From Sphingobacteruim zhuxiongii (GTDB lineage Bacteria > Bacteroidota > Bacteroidia > Sphingobacteriales > Sphingobacteriaceae), in NCBI RefSeq assembly GCF_009557615.1, contig NZ_CP045652.1, forward strand, positions 434,001 to 498,000: a stretch of DNA of 64,000 nt. The letters run 5' to 3'. The notes under the pieces are model-generated. The model was given only the letters and a program-made list of their open reading frames with translations, did not search any database and was not told where the DNA came from. Made by a program: the position numbers and the translations under genes. Each line of letters opens with the position of its first letter. Position 1 is the first letter of the stretch. This document shows positions 35,985 to 45,063 of this stretch, in pieces.

Positions 35985-36015
35985 CAAAACTACCATATTT
36001 AATATTTAATATCAA
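35985..36015 (-). promoter_or_regulatory. Promoter of lpxH, close to the start codon
   Basis: On the minus strand TTG (36015-36013), a 20-base spacer and TAGTTTTG (35992-35985), an exact match. The -7 box ends only six bases before the ATG at 35978, so the transcript should be leaderless or nearly so. Confidence 0.65.
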
Positions 36016-36026
36016 ATAATGGTTTT

Positions 36027-36055
36027 TTGCAGAGCCGATTAATTGATTAGTTTTG
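36027..36055 (+). promoter_or_regulatory. Promoter of the prolyl oligopeptidase gene
   Basis: TTG (36027-36029), an 18-base spacer and TAGTTTTG (36048-36055), an exact match. Transcription would begin near 36060, giving a leader of about 18 bases. It is back to back with the lpxH promoter; only 11 bases separate the two -33 boxes. Confidence 0.65.
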
Positions 36056-36077
36056 TTTGAGAACAATTCTAATAATT

Positions 36078-38228
36078 ATGAGGAAAATCTTAAGCTATGC
36101 TGTGCTTGTTGTAGGAATAAGTGCATGTAACCAAGAAAAGACAATAGACTCCAAAACTGATATTACTGTGAAACCCTACCCAAAAAGCCAAAAAGGAACC
36201 CAACAAGACAATTACTTTGGGACTTTAGTCGACGATCCATATCGTTGGTTGGAGGATGATCTGTCCGGAGATACTAAAAATTGGATAAAAGCAGAGAATG
36301 AAGTAACAGATGACTATCTCGGTCAAATTCCATATAGAGAACAAATACGTGCGCGTCTGGAAAAACTTTGGAATTACGAAAAAGAAGGAGCTCCATTTAA
36401 AGAAGGTGAATATATCTATTATTACAAAAATGATGGACTTCAAAATCAACATGTGCTCTATCGTAAAAAAGGGGAAAACGGAGTTCAGGAAGTGTTTTTA
36501 GACCCCAATCAATTTTCAACTGATGGTACAACCTCGTTAGCAGGTGTCAATTTTAGTAAGGATGGTTCTTTAGTTGCTTATCAAATCTCTGAAGGAGGCT
36601 CTGATTGGCGTAAAGTAATTATCATGAAGACCGAAGACAAGTCTATCGTCGGCGATACGCTTGTCGACGTTAAGTTTAGTGGACTTGCTTGGAAAGGTAA
36701 TGAAGGTATTTTTTATAGTTCATACGACAAACCTAAACAAGGATCAGAGCTGTCAGCACTGACTGATCAACACAAACTTTATTTCCATAAACTAAATACC
36801 GCGCAAGCGACCGATGAACTAATATTTGGAGGGGCCAAGACACCAAGACGTTATGTGGGTGGTTACTTGACTGAAGATGAGCGTTTTTTAATTGTGACTG
36901 CTGCAAATACAACATCTGGCAATGAACTTTATGCGAAAGATCTGACGATTCCCAACGCACAATTTGTAACTGTTGTTGATAATATGGAGAAAAATCATTC
37001 CATACTGGATAACGATGGTACCAAGCTTTTAATTTATACGGAACTGAATGCCCCCAATGGCCGAGTTGTTACAACGGAATTCTCGAGTCCTACCTCGAAG
37101 GACTGGAAAGACATTATTCCTGAGGTTGAACAGGTGTTAAGTCCGTCGCTTGCGGGAGGAAAGATTTTTGCTACTTATCTAAAGGATGCGATTTCTCAAG
37201 TTAAGCAATTTGACAAAACTGGAAAATTGGAAAGGGAGATTGAATTACCTGGAATTGGTACGGCTTCCGGATTCTCTGGAAAAAAGACAGATAATGAACT
37301 TTATTATTCGTTCACAAATTATGTAAATCCAGGAACTATTTATAAATATCAAATTGCATCAGGTAAATCGGATAAATACAAAGAACCAGCGATTCAATTT
37401 GATTTTTCAAATTATGAATCCAAACAGGTGTTTTACACTTCAAAAGATGGAACTAAGGTTCCCATGATTATAACCTACATGAAAGGTGTTAAGTTAGATG
37501 GTACAAATCCAACGATGTTGTATGCTTATGGTGGCTTTAATGTTAGTTTAACCCCCTCTTTTAGTGTCAGTACATTAATTTTGCTGGAGCAAGGTGGGGT
37601 ATACGCGGTAGCTAATCTACGTGGTGGGGGCGAATATGGCGAAAACTGGCATATTGCAGGCACCAAGTTGAAAAAGCAAAATGTATTTGACGACTTTATT
37701 GCTGCTGCTGAATATTTAATTAGTGAAAAATACACAAGTTCTGAGAAATTAGCGATTGCTGGAGGTTCTAATGGGGGACTGCTAGTTGGCGCAGTGATGA
37801 CGCAACGTCCTGAGCTCTACAAAGTCGCTTTTCCGGCAGTAGGGGTGCTGGATATGCTACGCTATCACAAGTTTACTGCTGGGGCTGGTTGGGCCTTTGA
37901 TTACGGAACAGCAGATGACAATGCGGAAATGTTCAAGTACCTTTATAGGTATTCGCCTTATCATGCTTTGAAAGCAGGAACAGCTTATCCTGCTACAATG
38001 GTTACAACGGCCGATCATGATGACCGAGTAGTACCTGCTCACTCCTTCAAATTTGCCGCAAGACTACAAGAATACAATACCGGTAAAAATCCGGTTTTAA
38101 TTCGAATTGACACTAAGGCGGGACATGGAGCAGGGAAGTCGACAGAAATGGTAATCGCCGAACAAACTGATAAATGGGCTTTTATGTTTCAGAATATGGA
38201 CTTTAAGTATAAGGATATTAGCAAATAG
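36078..38228 (+). CDS. Prolyl oligopeptidase family (S9A) lipoprotein
   Basis: A 716-residue serine peptidase that cuts after proline in short peptides. The seven-bladed propeller (about residues 60-420) is followed by the alpha/beta-hydrolase domain. The nucleophile Ser is in GGSNGGLL near residue 563, Asp in DHDDRVVPAHS near 648 and His in KAGHGAG near 682. The signal sequence ends in a lipobox-like ISAC, so it is probably anchored in the periplasm. I use the ATG at 36078; the in-frame TTG at 36057 lies inside the expected leader. It is monocistronic with its own promoter and terminator. Confidence 0.94.
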   Translation: MRKILSYAVLVVGISACNQEKTIDSKTDITVKPYPKSQKGTQQDNYFGTLVDDPYRWLEDDLSGDTKNWIKAENEVTDDYLGQIPYREQIRARLEKLWNYEKEGAPFKEGEYIYYYKNDGLQNQHVLYRKKGENGVQEVFLDPNQFSTDGTTSLAGVNFSKDGSLVAYQISEGGSDWRKVIIMKTEDKSIVGDTLVDVKFSGLAWKGNEGIFYSSYDKPKQGSELSALTDQHKLYFHKLNTAQATDELIFGGAKTPRRYVGGYLTEDERFLIVTAANTTSGNELYAKDLTIPNAQFVTVVDNMEKNHSILDNDGTKLLIYTELNAPNGRVVTTEFSSPTSKDWKDIIPEVEQVLSPSLAGGKIFATYLKDAISQVKQFDKTGKLEREIELPGIGTASGFSGKKTDNELYYSFTNYVNPGTIYKYQIASGKSDKYKEPAIQFDFSNYESKQVFYTSKDGTKVPMIITYMKGVKLDGTNPTMLYAYGGFNVSLTPSFSVSTLILLEQGGVYAVANLRGGGEYGENWHIAGTKLKKQNVFDDFIAAAEYLISEKYTSSEKLAIAGGSNGGLLVGAVMTQRPELYKVAFPAVGVLDMLRYHKFTAGAGWAFDYGTADDNAEMFKYLYRYSPYHALKAGTAYPATMVTTADHDDRVVPAHSFKFAARLQEYNTGKNPVLIRIDTKAGHGAGKSTEMVIAEQTDKWAFMFQNMDFKYKDISK

Positions 38229-38240
38229 AAGTGCTACAAA

Positions 38241-38273
38241 TAAAAAAGGTGATCCGAAAGATCACCTTTTTTA
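38241..38273. terminator. Bidirectional terminator between peptidase and thioredoxin-like genes
   Basis: Perfect 14-bp stem TAAAAAAGGTGATC (38241-38254) / GATCACCTTTTTTA (38260-38273), loop CGAAA, with A/T tracts inside both arms. Confidence 0.9.
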
Positions 38274-38291
38274 TTGTTTTAATGAATTTGT

Positions 38292-39548
38292 CTAATTCAT
38301 AATTACTTCTTCATCTTTAACCCAAGTAGGTTCTCCTTTTTTCATTTCGTCTAATGTCGCTTGATACGCTGCTTTAGAATCGGCATCCACTTTTGCTAAA
38401 GCTTTTTCTTGCCATACAATAGCTTCTTTAGTGTTTCCAGATTTATATAGAAGATTTGCATAGGTGTCTAATAATGCTGGATCCTCATTATTTTCAATTG
38501 ATTTCTTGCTCCAAGCTAAAGCTGCTTTTACACATGCTGCATCGTCACAATTCTCAAATATCGCCCATGCAAAGCTATTCAATGTACTTGCGTTTACTTT
38601 TCCATCTTGTGACGCAATATATTCTTCAACGGCTTCTTTGAATGCAGGGAAATTCTTTTTTCTTAGGAAATACTGAGTTTTAAAACCTATTATATTTTCT
38701 TTGATTTTAAGATCACTATATTTTTTCTCTGCATCTGCGACTACAGTAGCATACTTGTCCCCTTCGGAACTCCAAAGCAACGGTGCGATTTCAGAATTAA
38801 TTACAGCATTCGCTAGTACAGCATCTGCCTTACCTTCGCCCAATGCAGCGTCAACCTTCGCTTTATTCTCACGGATAATGCTGAAAGCCTTAGATTTTGT
38901 GTTTGAAGCACTTTTTAGAAGGAATGCCGCATTTTCTTTAGATAGTAACTCTTCTGTTGATGAATTAGCAATCACGGCTTCTGTGGCTCTCTGTTGAAGA
39001 TTTTTGTCATATGCACTTTCTGCTGCAGCAGCTGTCGCTCTAGCAATCGCAACGTCTGTTGGATTAGCTTCAAATTTCTTGACCACTGTAACAAACTGCG
39101 TCTCCGGATTTAATCCCTCGCCAGCTTTTACGATAAAAGCGTCAGCCTCCGCTCCACCTACAATACGATGAACAAGTTCACCGTCAGGGTTGAAAATTAA
39201 GAATGTCGGATAGGCGTTAATAGAATAATCTTTAGTAAAACGCTTCGCTTCTTCATACCATGACTTAACATCAGCATTGTCATCTTTGGTTTCGTCCATT
39301 TGAATCTTCAAATTGACAAACTTCTCATTGAAATAAGTACCAACTTTTTCTTGTGGAAAAACCTCGCTAGCCATCCATTTACATGGACCACACCATGTTG
39401 TGAATGCATCAACAAAAATAAATTTGTTCTCCGCCTTTGCTTTCGCTTTCACTTTAGCCCAATTCGTATTATGTTCGAAATGGATTCCTTTTTCCTGAGC
39501 GACCGCCAAGAATGGAATGATAAATAATAATAACAGTGCCTTTTTCAT
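38292..39548 (-). CDS. Secreted thioredoxin-like protein
   Basis: A 418-residue protein with an N-terminal signal peptide (KKALLLLFIIPFLAVAQ). A thioredoxin-fold domain follows, with the redox motif WCGPC about 53 residues in and the cis-Pro region in AYPTFLIFNPDG. The remaining 280 residues are helical and Ala/Lys-rich; the last part (ALLDTYANLLYKSGNTKEAI) looks like TPR repeats. It is probably a periplasmic thiol reductase or a protein-interaction partner. An ATG two codons upstream (39554) is equally possible. The C1 peptidase gene lies about 100 bases upstream on the same strand. Confidence 0.87.
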   Translation of the reverse strand: MKKALLLLFIIPFLAVAQEKGIHFEHNTNWAKVKAKAKAENKFIFVDAFTTWCGPCKWMASEVFPQEKVGTYFNEKFVNLKIQMDETKDDNADVKSWYEEAKRFTKDYSINAYPTFLIFNPDGELVHRIVGGAEADAFIVKAGEGLNPETQFVTVVKKFEANPTDVAIARATAAAAESAYDKNLQQRATEAVIANSSTEELLSKENAAFLLKSASNTKSKAFSIIRENKAKVDAALGEGKADAVLANAVINSEIAPLLWSSEGDKYATVVADAEKKYSDLKIKENIIGFKTQYFLRKKNFPAFKEAVEEYIASQDGKVNASTLNSFAWAIFENCDDAACVKAALAWSKKSIENNEDPALLDTYANLLYKSGNTKEAIVWQEKALAKVDADSKAAYQATLDEMKKGEPTWVKDEEVIMN

Positions 39549-39655
39549 AATCAATTCTAATGGTAATAAATTATTGTTTGAATAAAGTTAGTTATTAGAA
39601 ACGGAAAAAGTCTCTGATAATTCAGAGACTTTTGTATAAATAATGTTAAATTAAG

Positions 39656-40837
39656 TTAAACCCCAAGTTGCTTCTGCATATTCTTAGTTAATGCTTTTTT
39701 GTGCAACAATAAAGAGATTGTCTTGTAGCGTACAAATTCCTTTGTAGCATACATGTAACCTTTGTAATCGTTGGATGCTCCCCATGAGTTTTTCACAATA
39801 TAGTATTCCTTACCATTTTGATCTTTTACTAAACCAACAATGTGCATACCATGATCGTCAGTCGTCGAATAGTTATCGAACGCTTCTTGTCTTTGTGCCG
39901 CTGTGATATTCGCTTCTGTTTTCGGACCATTGAAAAGGTTATCTACCTCTTCTTTGTTCATTTGCTCGATTGGTTTCTCAGGAACGAAAGCAACACCATT
40001 TTTCCAGCTAAATGTTTTTTCTGATACGTCGGTTGCCCATGCTACAGTATATCCATTTTCTAATGCATTATCAATAATGTCAGTCAAATCATTAATCTTC
40101 ACGTTGTAAAAACTTTCGAAAGACCAGTTGTCTGGAATTAATAATACAAACGGTTTGTAATAAGCATGCTCGTCAAATGAGGAGATTCCAATATAATCCG
40201 AAGGATTAATACCAATTACTTGATCAGCAAATGTTCTCGGATTGTACGATTTACCATTGTATTGGAAAGTTTCTGGAACTTCACCTAAATAGGAATCCAT
40301 CGCGGCAGTAAAAGCCTTTAACCAATCTTTGCTTGGTTTTTTGCTTTTCGCTACATTCTCTGTAATACCTTGCAATAGCGGACTCATCTCGCCAAAGTTG
40401 TTTCGAGTCTGTCCATCTGGTAAGCCAGTATAAACTTCACGTGGAACTGCGCCATACTTTTTAAAGATAGTTAATACATCATGCAGTTGACCTCCGTCAC
40501 CTTGAGCTTGATCGCCATGCAAACGAACAAAGTTTTTCGCTTTCTCAATGTACGTATTACGAGCAGTATAGATTTGTGAAATTTCGACCGGTTGTTTTCC
40601 CATACGGATCATTTCAGATTCTAGAAAAGAATTTCCTGAATATGACCAACAAGTACCAGAAGATCCTTGGTCTTTAATTGAAGTATTTCCTAGGTTAATT
40701 ACCTCGGTAAATTTGAAACCTTCTTTGCTGTTGTCACTAGCATTCCCTTTAAGGGCATTGATTAAGTTATCTTGAGCTTGTGTTTGAGTTACGGCGAATA
40801 AGGCTGCCGCAAAAAATATAGATTTGCTCCAATTCAT
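39656..40837 (-). CDS. Secreted C1-family (bleomycin hydrolase-like) cysteine peptidase
   Basis: A 393-residue papain-fold peptidase of the C1B/PepC type. A cleavable signal peptide (SKSIFFAAALFAVTQTQAQ) suggests periplasmic or surface location, unlike cytoplasmic PepC. The catalytic Cys 63 is in DQGSSGTCWSYSG, His is in TTDDHGMHIVGL and Asn in IVKNSWGASNDY. The length is shorter than PepC (about 450), as usual for Bacteroidota members. It is probably an aminopeptidase in peptide scavenging. It has no close upstream neighbour on its strand. Confidence 0.92.
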   Translation of the reverse strand: MNWSKSIFFAAALFAVTQTQAQDNLINALKGNASDNSKEGFKFTEVINLGNTSIKDQGSSGTCWSYSGNSFLESEMIRMGKQPVEISQIYTARNTYIEKAKNFVRLHGDQAQGDGGQLHDVLTIFKKYGAVPREVYTGLPDGQTRNNFGEMSPLLQGITENVAKSKKPSKDWLKAFTAAMDSYLGEVPETFQYNGKSYNPRTFADQVIGINPSDYIGISSFDEHAYYKPFVLLIPDNWSFESFYNVKINDLTDIIDNALENGYTVAWATDVSEKTFSWKNGVAFVPEKPIEQMNKEEVDNLFNGPKTEANITAAQRQEAFDNYSTTDDHGMHIVGLVKDQNGKEYYIVKNSWGASNDYKGYMYATKEFVRYKTISLLLHKKALTKNMQKQLGV

Positions 40838-40968
40838 TGTTTGTGATTTTAATTAAAGTTCACGAATATATAAAATAGTAGAGATTGTAACCCCTCAAAA
40901 GTGTAAAAATATTAGCACAATGAAGAGATACTTTTATTAAAAAGCAAATAGCGGATGGGGAATAGAAA

Positions 40969-40997
40969 AAAACGCCCTCTTATGCAGAGGGCGTTTT
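40969..40997 (-). terminator. Terminator of the terC-end operon
   Basis: AAAACGCCCTCT (40969-40980) / AGAGGGCGTTTT (40986-40997), loop TATGC, with a long T-run on the minus strand. Confidence 0.9.
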
Positions 40998-41004
40998 AAA
41001 TATT

Positions 41005-42060
41005 TTAAGAGTTTTCGAACTCTTTTTTCTTCGGAAAAACCAGGGAAGCAACTATACTCAAGGCTAAGATACCTAGAATGACAAATAATGAGTGTGCCGT
41101 CGTAAAGCCCCAATCTGCTAACCAATGGTGCAGTAACATTTTCAATCCAATGAAGATCAATAAGAATGCTAATCCCACTTTTAAATAGTGGAACTTGTGT
41201 ATGATGTTGATCAATAGGAAAAACATTGAACGCAGACCAAGTATTGCAAAAATGTTCGAGAAGAATACGATAAATGGATCCTTAGTAATCGAGAATATTG
41301 CTGGAATTGAGTCTACCGCAAAAATTAGATCTGTAAATTCGATCACCAACAAAACTAAGAACAGAGGCGTCATGTATTTTACGCCGTCCTCAATATGGAA
41401 GAATCGACCTTGATCTAACTTGTGTGTCACCTTGAAGTGCTTGGATGCAAATTTAACAACAGGGTGATTTTCTGGGTCAACTTCTTCTTCTTTATTTCTA
41501 TTGATATACATGTTGAAACCGGTGTATACTAAGAAAGCACCGAAAACATATAGAATCCAACCAAATTTGGTAATGAGTGCTGCACCAACAAAAATGAAGA
41601 TACAACGCATAATTATCGCACCTAAAATTCCCCATACAAGTACTTTATGGTAGTATTTTTCAGGGATACCAAAGGAACTGAACAACAACACCATGACGAA
41701 GATATTATCGACAGAAAGCGCATATTCAACGACGTAACCTGTTAAATATTCAATTGTTAGGGTCTTATTATAAAGTTGAATACTTGCCGCTAAATCATTT
41801 TCATTGATATTGATATTATGGAAATGTTTGGCCACAATCTCCTTTAACCTTGCTAAATCATGGACATTATGAAGTTCATTCCCCCAATAATACAGCAATA
41901 ATGCAAATAGAAGTGCGAATGCTACCCAAATCGCGCTCATGATGGCGGCCACCTTTAATGATACAGGTTTATCGCTTTTCGAAAAAAGACCTAAATCTAT
42001 TGCTAACATCAGAATTATAAAAACTATAAATCCGATCATAAATAACGCTTCGTGGCTCAT
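41005..42060 (-). CDS. TerC-family integral membrane protein
   Basis: A 351-residue inner-membrane protein with about nine hydrophobic helices. TerC hallmarks are EYALSVDNIFVMVLLFSSF (acidic SVDN motif) and VIEFTDLIFAVDSIPAIF (second acidic motif), followed by FSNIFAILGLRSMFFLL. The family includes Alx/MntP-like manganese exporters and proteins tied to tellurite resistance and co-translational metalation. The ion here is not known, and no yybP-ykoY riboswitch was seen. It starts one base after the prenyl synthase stop, as the end of that operon. Confidence 0.9.
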   Translation of the reverse strand: MSHEALFMIGFIVFIILMLAIDLGLFSKSDKPVSLKVAAIMSAIWVAFALLFALLLYYWGNELHNVHDLARLKEIVAKHFHNININENDLAASIQLYNKTLTIEYLTGYVVEYALSVDNIFVMVLLFSSFGIPEKYYHKVLVWGILGAIIMRCIFIFVGAALITKFGWILYVFGAFLVYTGFNMYINRNKEEEVDPENHPVVKFASKHFKVTHKLDQGRFFHIEDGVKYMTPLFLVLLVIEFTDLIFAVDSIPAIFSITKDPFIVFFSNIFAILGLRSMFFLLINIIHKFHYLKVGLAFLLIFIGLKMLLHHWLADWGFTTAHSLFVILGILALSIVASLVFPKKKEFENS

Positions 42061-42061
42061 C

Positions 42062-43036
42062 TTATTTTTTTCTTTCTGTTGTAAATCGTACTAATTGTTC
42101 TAATCCCGTTTTAAATTCCCCTCCGTTTGGGATCGTTGCTAAAATATCAAAAGCTTCCTGTTGATATTGCAACATGCGTTCGGTCGCATATTCTAAACCT
42201 CCATTTGATTTTACAAATTCAATCACCTCGGCAACCTTCTCTGTATCTTCGTTATGGTTTTTTACCAAATTAATAATCTTTCTTCTTTCGGATTTGGCAA
42301 CCGTATTCAAAGCGTAAATTAATGGTAGAGTCATCTTTTTTTCTTTGATGTCATTCCCTACTGGTTTCCCGACATCATCAAGACCAAAGTCAAATAAATC
42401 GTCTTTAATCTGGAAAGCAATACCAACTTTCTCTCCAAACAAGCGTAATTTCTCGACGGTGTCTTCATCGGCGCCGGCAGATGACGCTCCGCAGGCACAA
42501 CAAGACGCAATTAATGAAGCAGTTTTCTTGCGAATAATTTCGTAGTATATCGTCTCTTCAATATCGAGGTGTCTCGCTTTTTCAATTTGTAATAACTCGC
42601 CTTCACTCATGTGTTCTACTGCTTCCGAAACGATTCGGAGTAGCTCGAACTCTTTATGCTTAACCGATAACAATAAACCTTTTGACAATAGAAAGTCGCC
42701 AACAAGAACGGCCACTTTATTTTTCCAAAGGGCATTGATCGAAAAGAATCCTCGGCGTTCATTGGAATTATCAACAACATCGTCATGTACTAACGAAGCT
42801 GTATGTAATAATTCGACAAGTGAGGCCCCATGATAAGTAGATTCGGTAATTCCTCCACTAACACCCGCGGAAAAGAAAACAAACATCGGACGCATCTGTT
42901 TTCCTTTTTGTTTAATCAGGTAGCCCGTAATACGGTCTAATAGAGGTGCTGAACTTTGCATAGACGCTTTGAATGTTTTTTCAAAGCGTTTCAGGTGTTC
43001 TTTTATAGGAAGTTGTATTTCGTCTAATGTTAACAT
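42062..43036 (-). CDS. Long-chain polyprenyl diphosphate synthase
   Basis: A 324-residue trans-prenyltransferase that makes the isoprenoid tail of menaquinone or a related carrier. The first Asp-rich motif is DDVVD (residues 85-89, in LVHDDVVDNSNERR), and the second is DDLFD in QIKDDLFDFG. The KGKQMRP segment for IPP binding is present. Small residues before the first motif (the LLHTASLV segment) fit a long product such as hepta- or octaprenyl. The stop lies one base before the TerC-family gene. Confidence 0.92.
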   Translation of the reverse strand: MLTLDEIQLPIKEHLKRFEKTFKASMQSSAPLLDRITGYLIKQKGKQMRPMFVFFSAGVSGGITESTYHGASLVELLHTASLVHDDVVDNSNERRGFFSINALWKNKVAVLVGDFLLSKGLLLSVKHKEFELLRIVSEAVEHMSEGELLQIEKARHLDIEETIYYEIIRKKTASLIASCCACGASSAGADEDTVEKLRLFGEKVGIAFQIKDDLFDFGLDDVGKPVGNDIKEKKMTLPLIYALNTVAKSERRKIINLVKNHNEDTEKVAEVIEFVKSNGGLEYATERMLQYQQEAFDILATIPNGGEFKTGLEQLVRFTTERKK

Positions 43037-43091
43037 GAAAATGGTTTAATACCATCAGTAATCACTGAAATTGACCATAAAAATAATAAAA

Positions 43092-43658
43092 TTATGGTTG
43101 AGAAGCTAACGTATTTTCAAGCTCTTTGTACCATTCTTCTCCATACTCGCGAATCAGCGGGTCTTTTAAGAATTTGTATACCGGAATTTTTAACTCCTGG
43201 CCGAAAGTACATGCATCTTTACAGATATACCAGCGGTCGTAGTGCAACACATCAAACTCTGGATAATGTGTAGCACGAATAGGGTATAAGTGACAAGAGA
43301 TGGGTTTCTTCCAACTTACTTCCCCTAACTCATAAGCTTTCTCAATAGCACATTTGGTGATGCCATTTTCCCAAGTTACATAGGCGCACTCTTTATTTCC
43401 ATCAACGCAGGTGGTCGTTAAATCACCATCGGCATCAATTACGTGGGTTCCTTGTTCCTCGATCGCTTGAATTCCTTTTTCTGTTAAGTAAGGTTTTACG
43501 ATAGGGTAGATATCTGCTAATATCTTAGTTTCAGCCTCCGTCAAAGGAGCACCGGCATCGCCTTCAATACAACAAACTCCTTTACATTTGCTTAGGTTGC
43601 AAACAAAATCATTGTTCACAATATCTTCGTGAACAAGCACATTACCTACTTCTATCAT
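43092..43658 (-). CDS. DUF3109-family cysteine-rich protein
   Basis: A 188-residue cytoplasmic protein rich in cysteines: CNLSKCKGVCC at the N-terminus, CVDGNKECAYV, TKCAIEKAYELG, SCHLYP and YICKDACTFGQ. The pattern CxxxxCxxxCC with later SCxxYP is like the Fe-S/zinc YkgJ-related families and matches DUF3109 from memory. It probably binds a metal cluster. It overlaps no neighbour but lies four bases past the DUF3108 stop, so the two are one transcript. Confidence 0.85.
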   Translation of the reverse strand: MIEVGNVLVHEDIVNNDFVCNLSKCKGVCCIEGDAGAPLTEAETKILADIYPIVKPYLTEKGIQAIEEQGTHVIDADGDLTTTCVDGNKECAYVTWENGITKCAIEKAYELGEVSWKKPISCHLYPIRATHYPEFDVLHYDRWYICKDACTFGQELKIPVYKFLKDPLIREYGEEWYKELENTLASQP

Positions 43659-43661
43659 TTT

Positions 43662-44453
43662 TTACTTTGAATAACTTACTCGTTTTCCTAGTGGATATTT
43701 TAATCCATCAGCGCTAACTAATTCCATAGTAACCGAACCAATTAAAATATCTACTTGAGCTTTTACTGGAATGCGATTACCGTCGTTGGTGACCCAAAGA
43801 TACAAACGACTATTCTTTTTAAAAATTCTTCCGGGACTTATTTCTGGACTAAGCTTGATACACTCAAGTTCTCCCAATACAGATTTTACCTTTTCGACAC
43901 CAACATATTCTACTCCTAATTGAGCAACTTCATCGTTTAAGAAGTAGGTTATCTTAAACTTATCGCCTTTGCTTAGCCCCGAGAAATCCAAGTTTCTTGA
44001 AAAATAGTACGCAGAAACAAGGTCAAATGTCTGAATCGTAGGGCTGCTAAATGTTCCTTTCTTTCCACTGACTTTACGTGTTTTATGATCGAAAGTAGCA
44101 TATTCCACTCGACGATAGTTGTTCTCGCGGATATTCTCTGTATAAAGAATAGGAAGATAGTTTTCCTTGTTAATATAGGAATCGTATTGATTCTTTACAG
44201 TATAGAACGCGGAGAATGCACCGGAAGTTTGTCCAAATGCATGAAGGTGAATCGGATCTTCCATACCAAAACTGTGTTTAGATTTTTGAACAGATAGTGT
44301 CCCAGTCGCAGCAGACATGATACCGTACTTCAATTTATATTTTAGTACTTCGCCTGGCTGAAAGGTCGGGTTCGATAAATGCGGCAATGTTTGCGCTGTG
44401 GAGACAGTTCCTAAACTTACAATCAGGGCTAGTAGCGTAAAAATTCTTTTCAT
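43662..44453 (-). CDS. DUF3108-family secreted protein
   Basis: A 263-residue exported protein: signal peptide (KRIFTLLALIVSLGTVSTAQ), then an all-beta domain beginning FQPGEVLKYKLKYGIMSAATGTL, typical of DUF3108. Further conserved pieces are YATFDHKTRKV, DLVSAYYFSRNLDF and the closing VSADGLKYPLGKR. Its fold is probably LolA-like or a beta-sandwich, and it probably works in the periplasm. The role is not known. Confidence 0.83.
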   Translation of the reverse strand: MKRIFTLLALIVSLGTVSTAQTLPHLSNPTFQPGEVLKYKLKYGIMSAATGTLSVQKSKHSFGMEDPIHLHAFGQTSGAFSAFYTVKNQYDSYINKENYLPILYTENIRENNYRRVEYATFDHKTRKVSGKKGTFSSPTIQTFDLVSAYYFSRNLDFSGLSKGDKFKITYFLNDEVAQLGVEYVGVEKVKSVLGELECIKLSPEISPGRIFKKNSRLYLWVTNDGNRIPVKAQVDILIGSVTMELVSADGLKYPLGKRVSYSK

Positions 44454-44483
44454 ACAATTATGACGAGGTAAAATAGCAATAGT

Positions 44484-44999
44484 TTAAGATTTTCGCTTGA
44501 ACACAGGCACGGTAGAGCATGGCTCTCCATACATAATGCTTTTCGCACGCAGACTCAACGCTGCGGTAAACGTAACAAAAGCGCTCTCAGGGATGGCAAT
44601 ATCACCACATCCTTTGACAACAATACGCTGATCTTGATATTGACTAAAATCAATGTTTTCCAAGGCTTTTTCAAATAGCCTTGTACGAACAGAGTCTTCG
44701 TCTCCAAAGCGAACAGAAGCCGCGTAATCAATCATCTTCGTTGTCAATAGCATATAGGCCCAAGTTGGTACAATCGCATCTGTAGAGCAAATAATGCCTA
44801 CGTGTTGCCCACTGTATTGTGACCAATCATGTGTTTTGATAAATTCTCTGAAATCCTTCTCCTTCAAAATTAAACCGTGGAAAAGGTTATCCTTGATGTC
44901 ATAGATAACAATAGGTTCTTTTGGCGCATAATTCGCCAAATCAACTGTGATTAACCCACTTTGCGCTACCTTGTTGACTATGTTTTCTTGAATATCCAT
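44484..44999 (-). CDS. DUF2480-family protein
   Basis: A 171-residue soluble protein without signal peptide. It fits, from memory, the Bacteroidota DUF2480 family: VDLANYAPKEPIVIYDIKD, KEKDFREFIKTHDWSQY, STDAIVPTWAYMLL and VVKGCGDIAIPESAFV. Family members often neighbour iron-sulfur assembly genes, but none is seen here. It lies 30 bases upstream of the DUF3108 gene and after the ppiD terminator, so it may head the transcript running to the TerC-family gene. Confidence 0.8.
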   Translation of the reverse strand: MDIQENIVNKVAQSGLITVDLANYAPKEPIVIYDIKDNLFHGLILKEKDFREFIKTHDWSQYSGQHVGIICSTDAIVPTWAYMLLTTKMIDYAASVRFGDEDSVRTRLFEKALENIDFSQYQDQRIVVKGCGDIAIPESAFVTFTAALSLRAKSIMYGEPCSTVPVFKRKS

Positions 45000-45016
45000 T
45001 TCTTAAAAATAAAAAA

Positions 45017-45043
45017 AGCTGGATAACATATTGCTATCCAGCT
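45017..45043 (-). terminator. Terminator of ppiD
   Basis: AGCTGGATA (45017-45025) / TATCCAGCT (45035-45043), with a run of seven or more T on the minus strand. Confidence 0.88.
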
Positions 45044-45063
45044 GTAAATTTAACTATTATATG

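Noticed and set aside
41005..42200. A manganese (yybP-ykoY) riboswitch for the TerC-family gene
   Set aside because: The gene follows the prenyl synthase by one base, so there is no leader to hold it.
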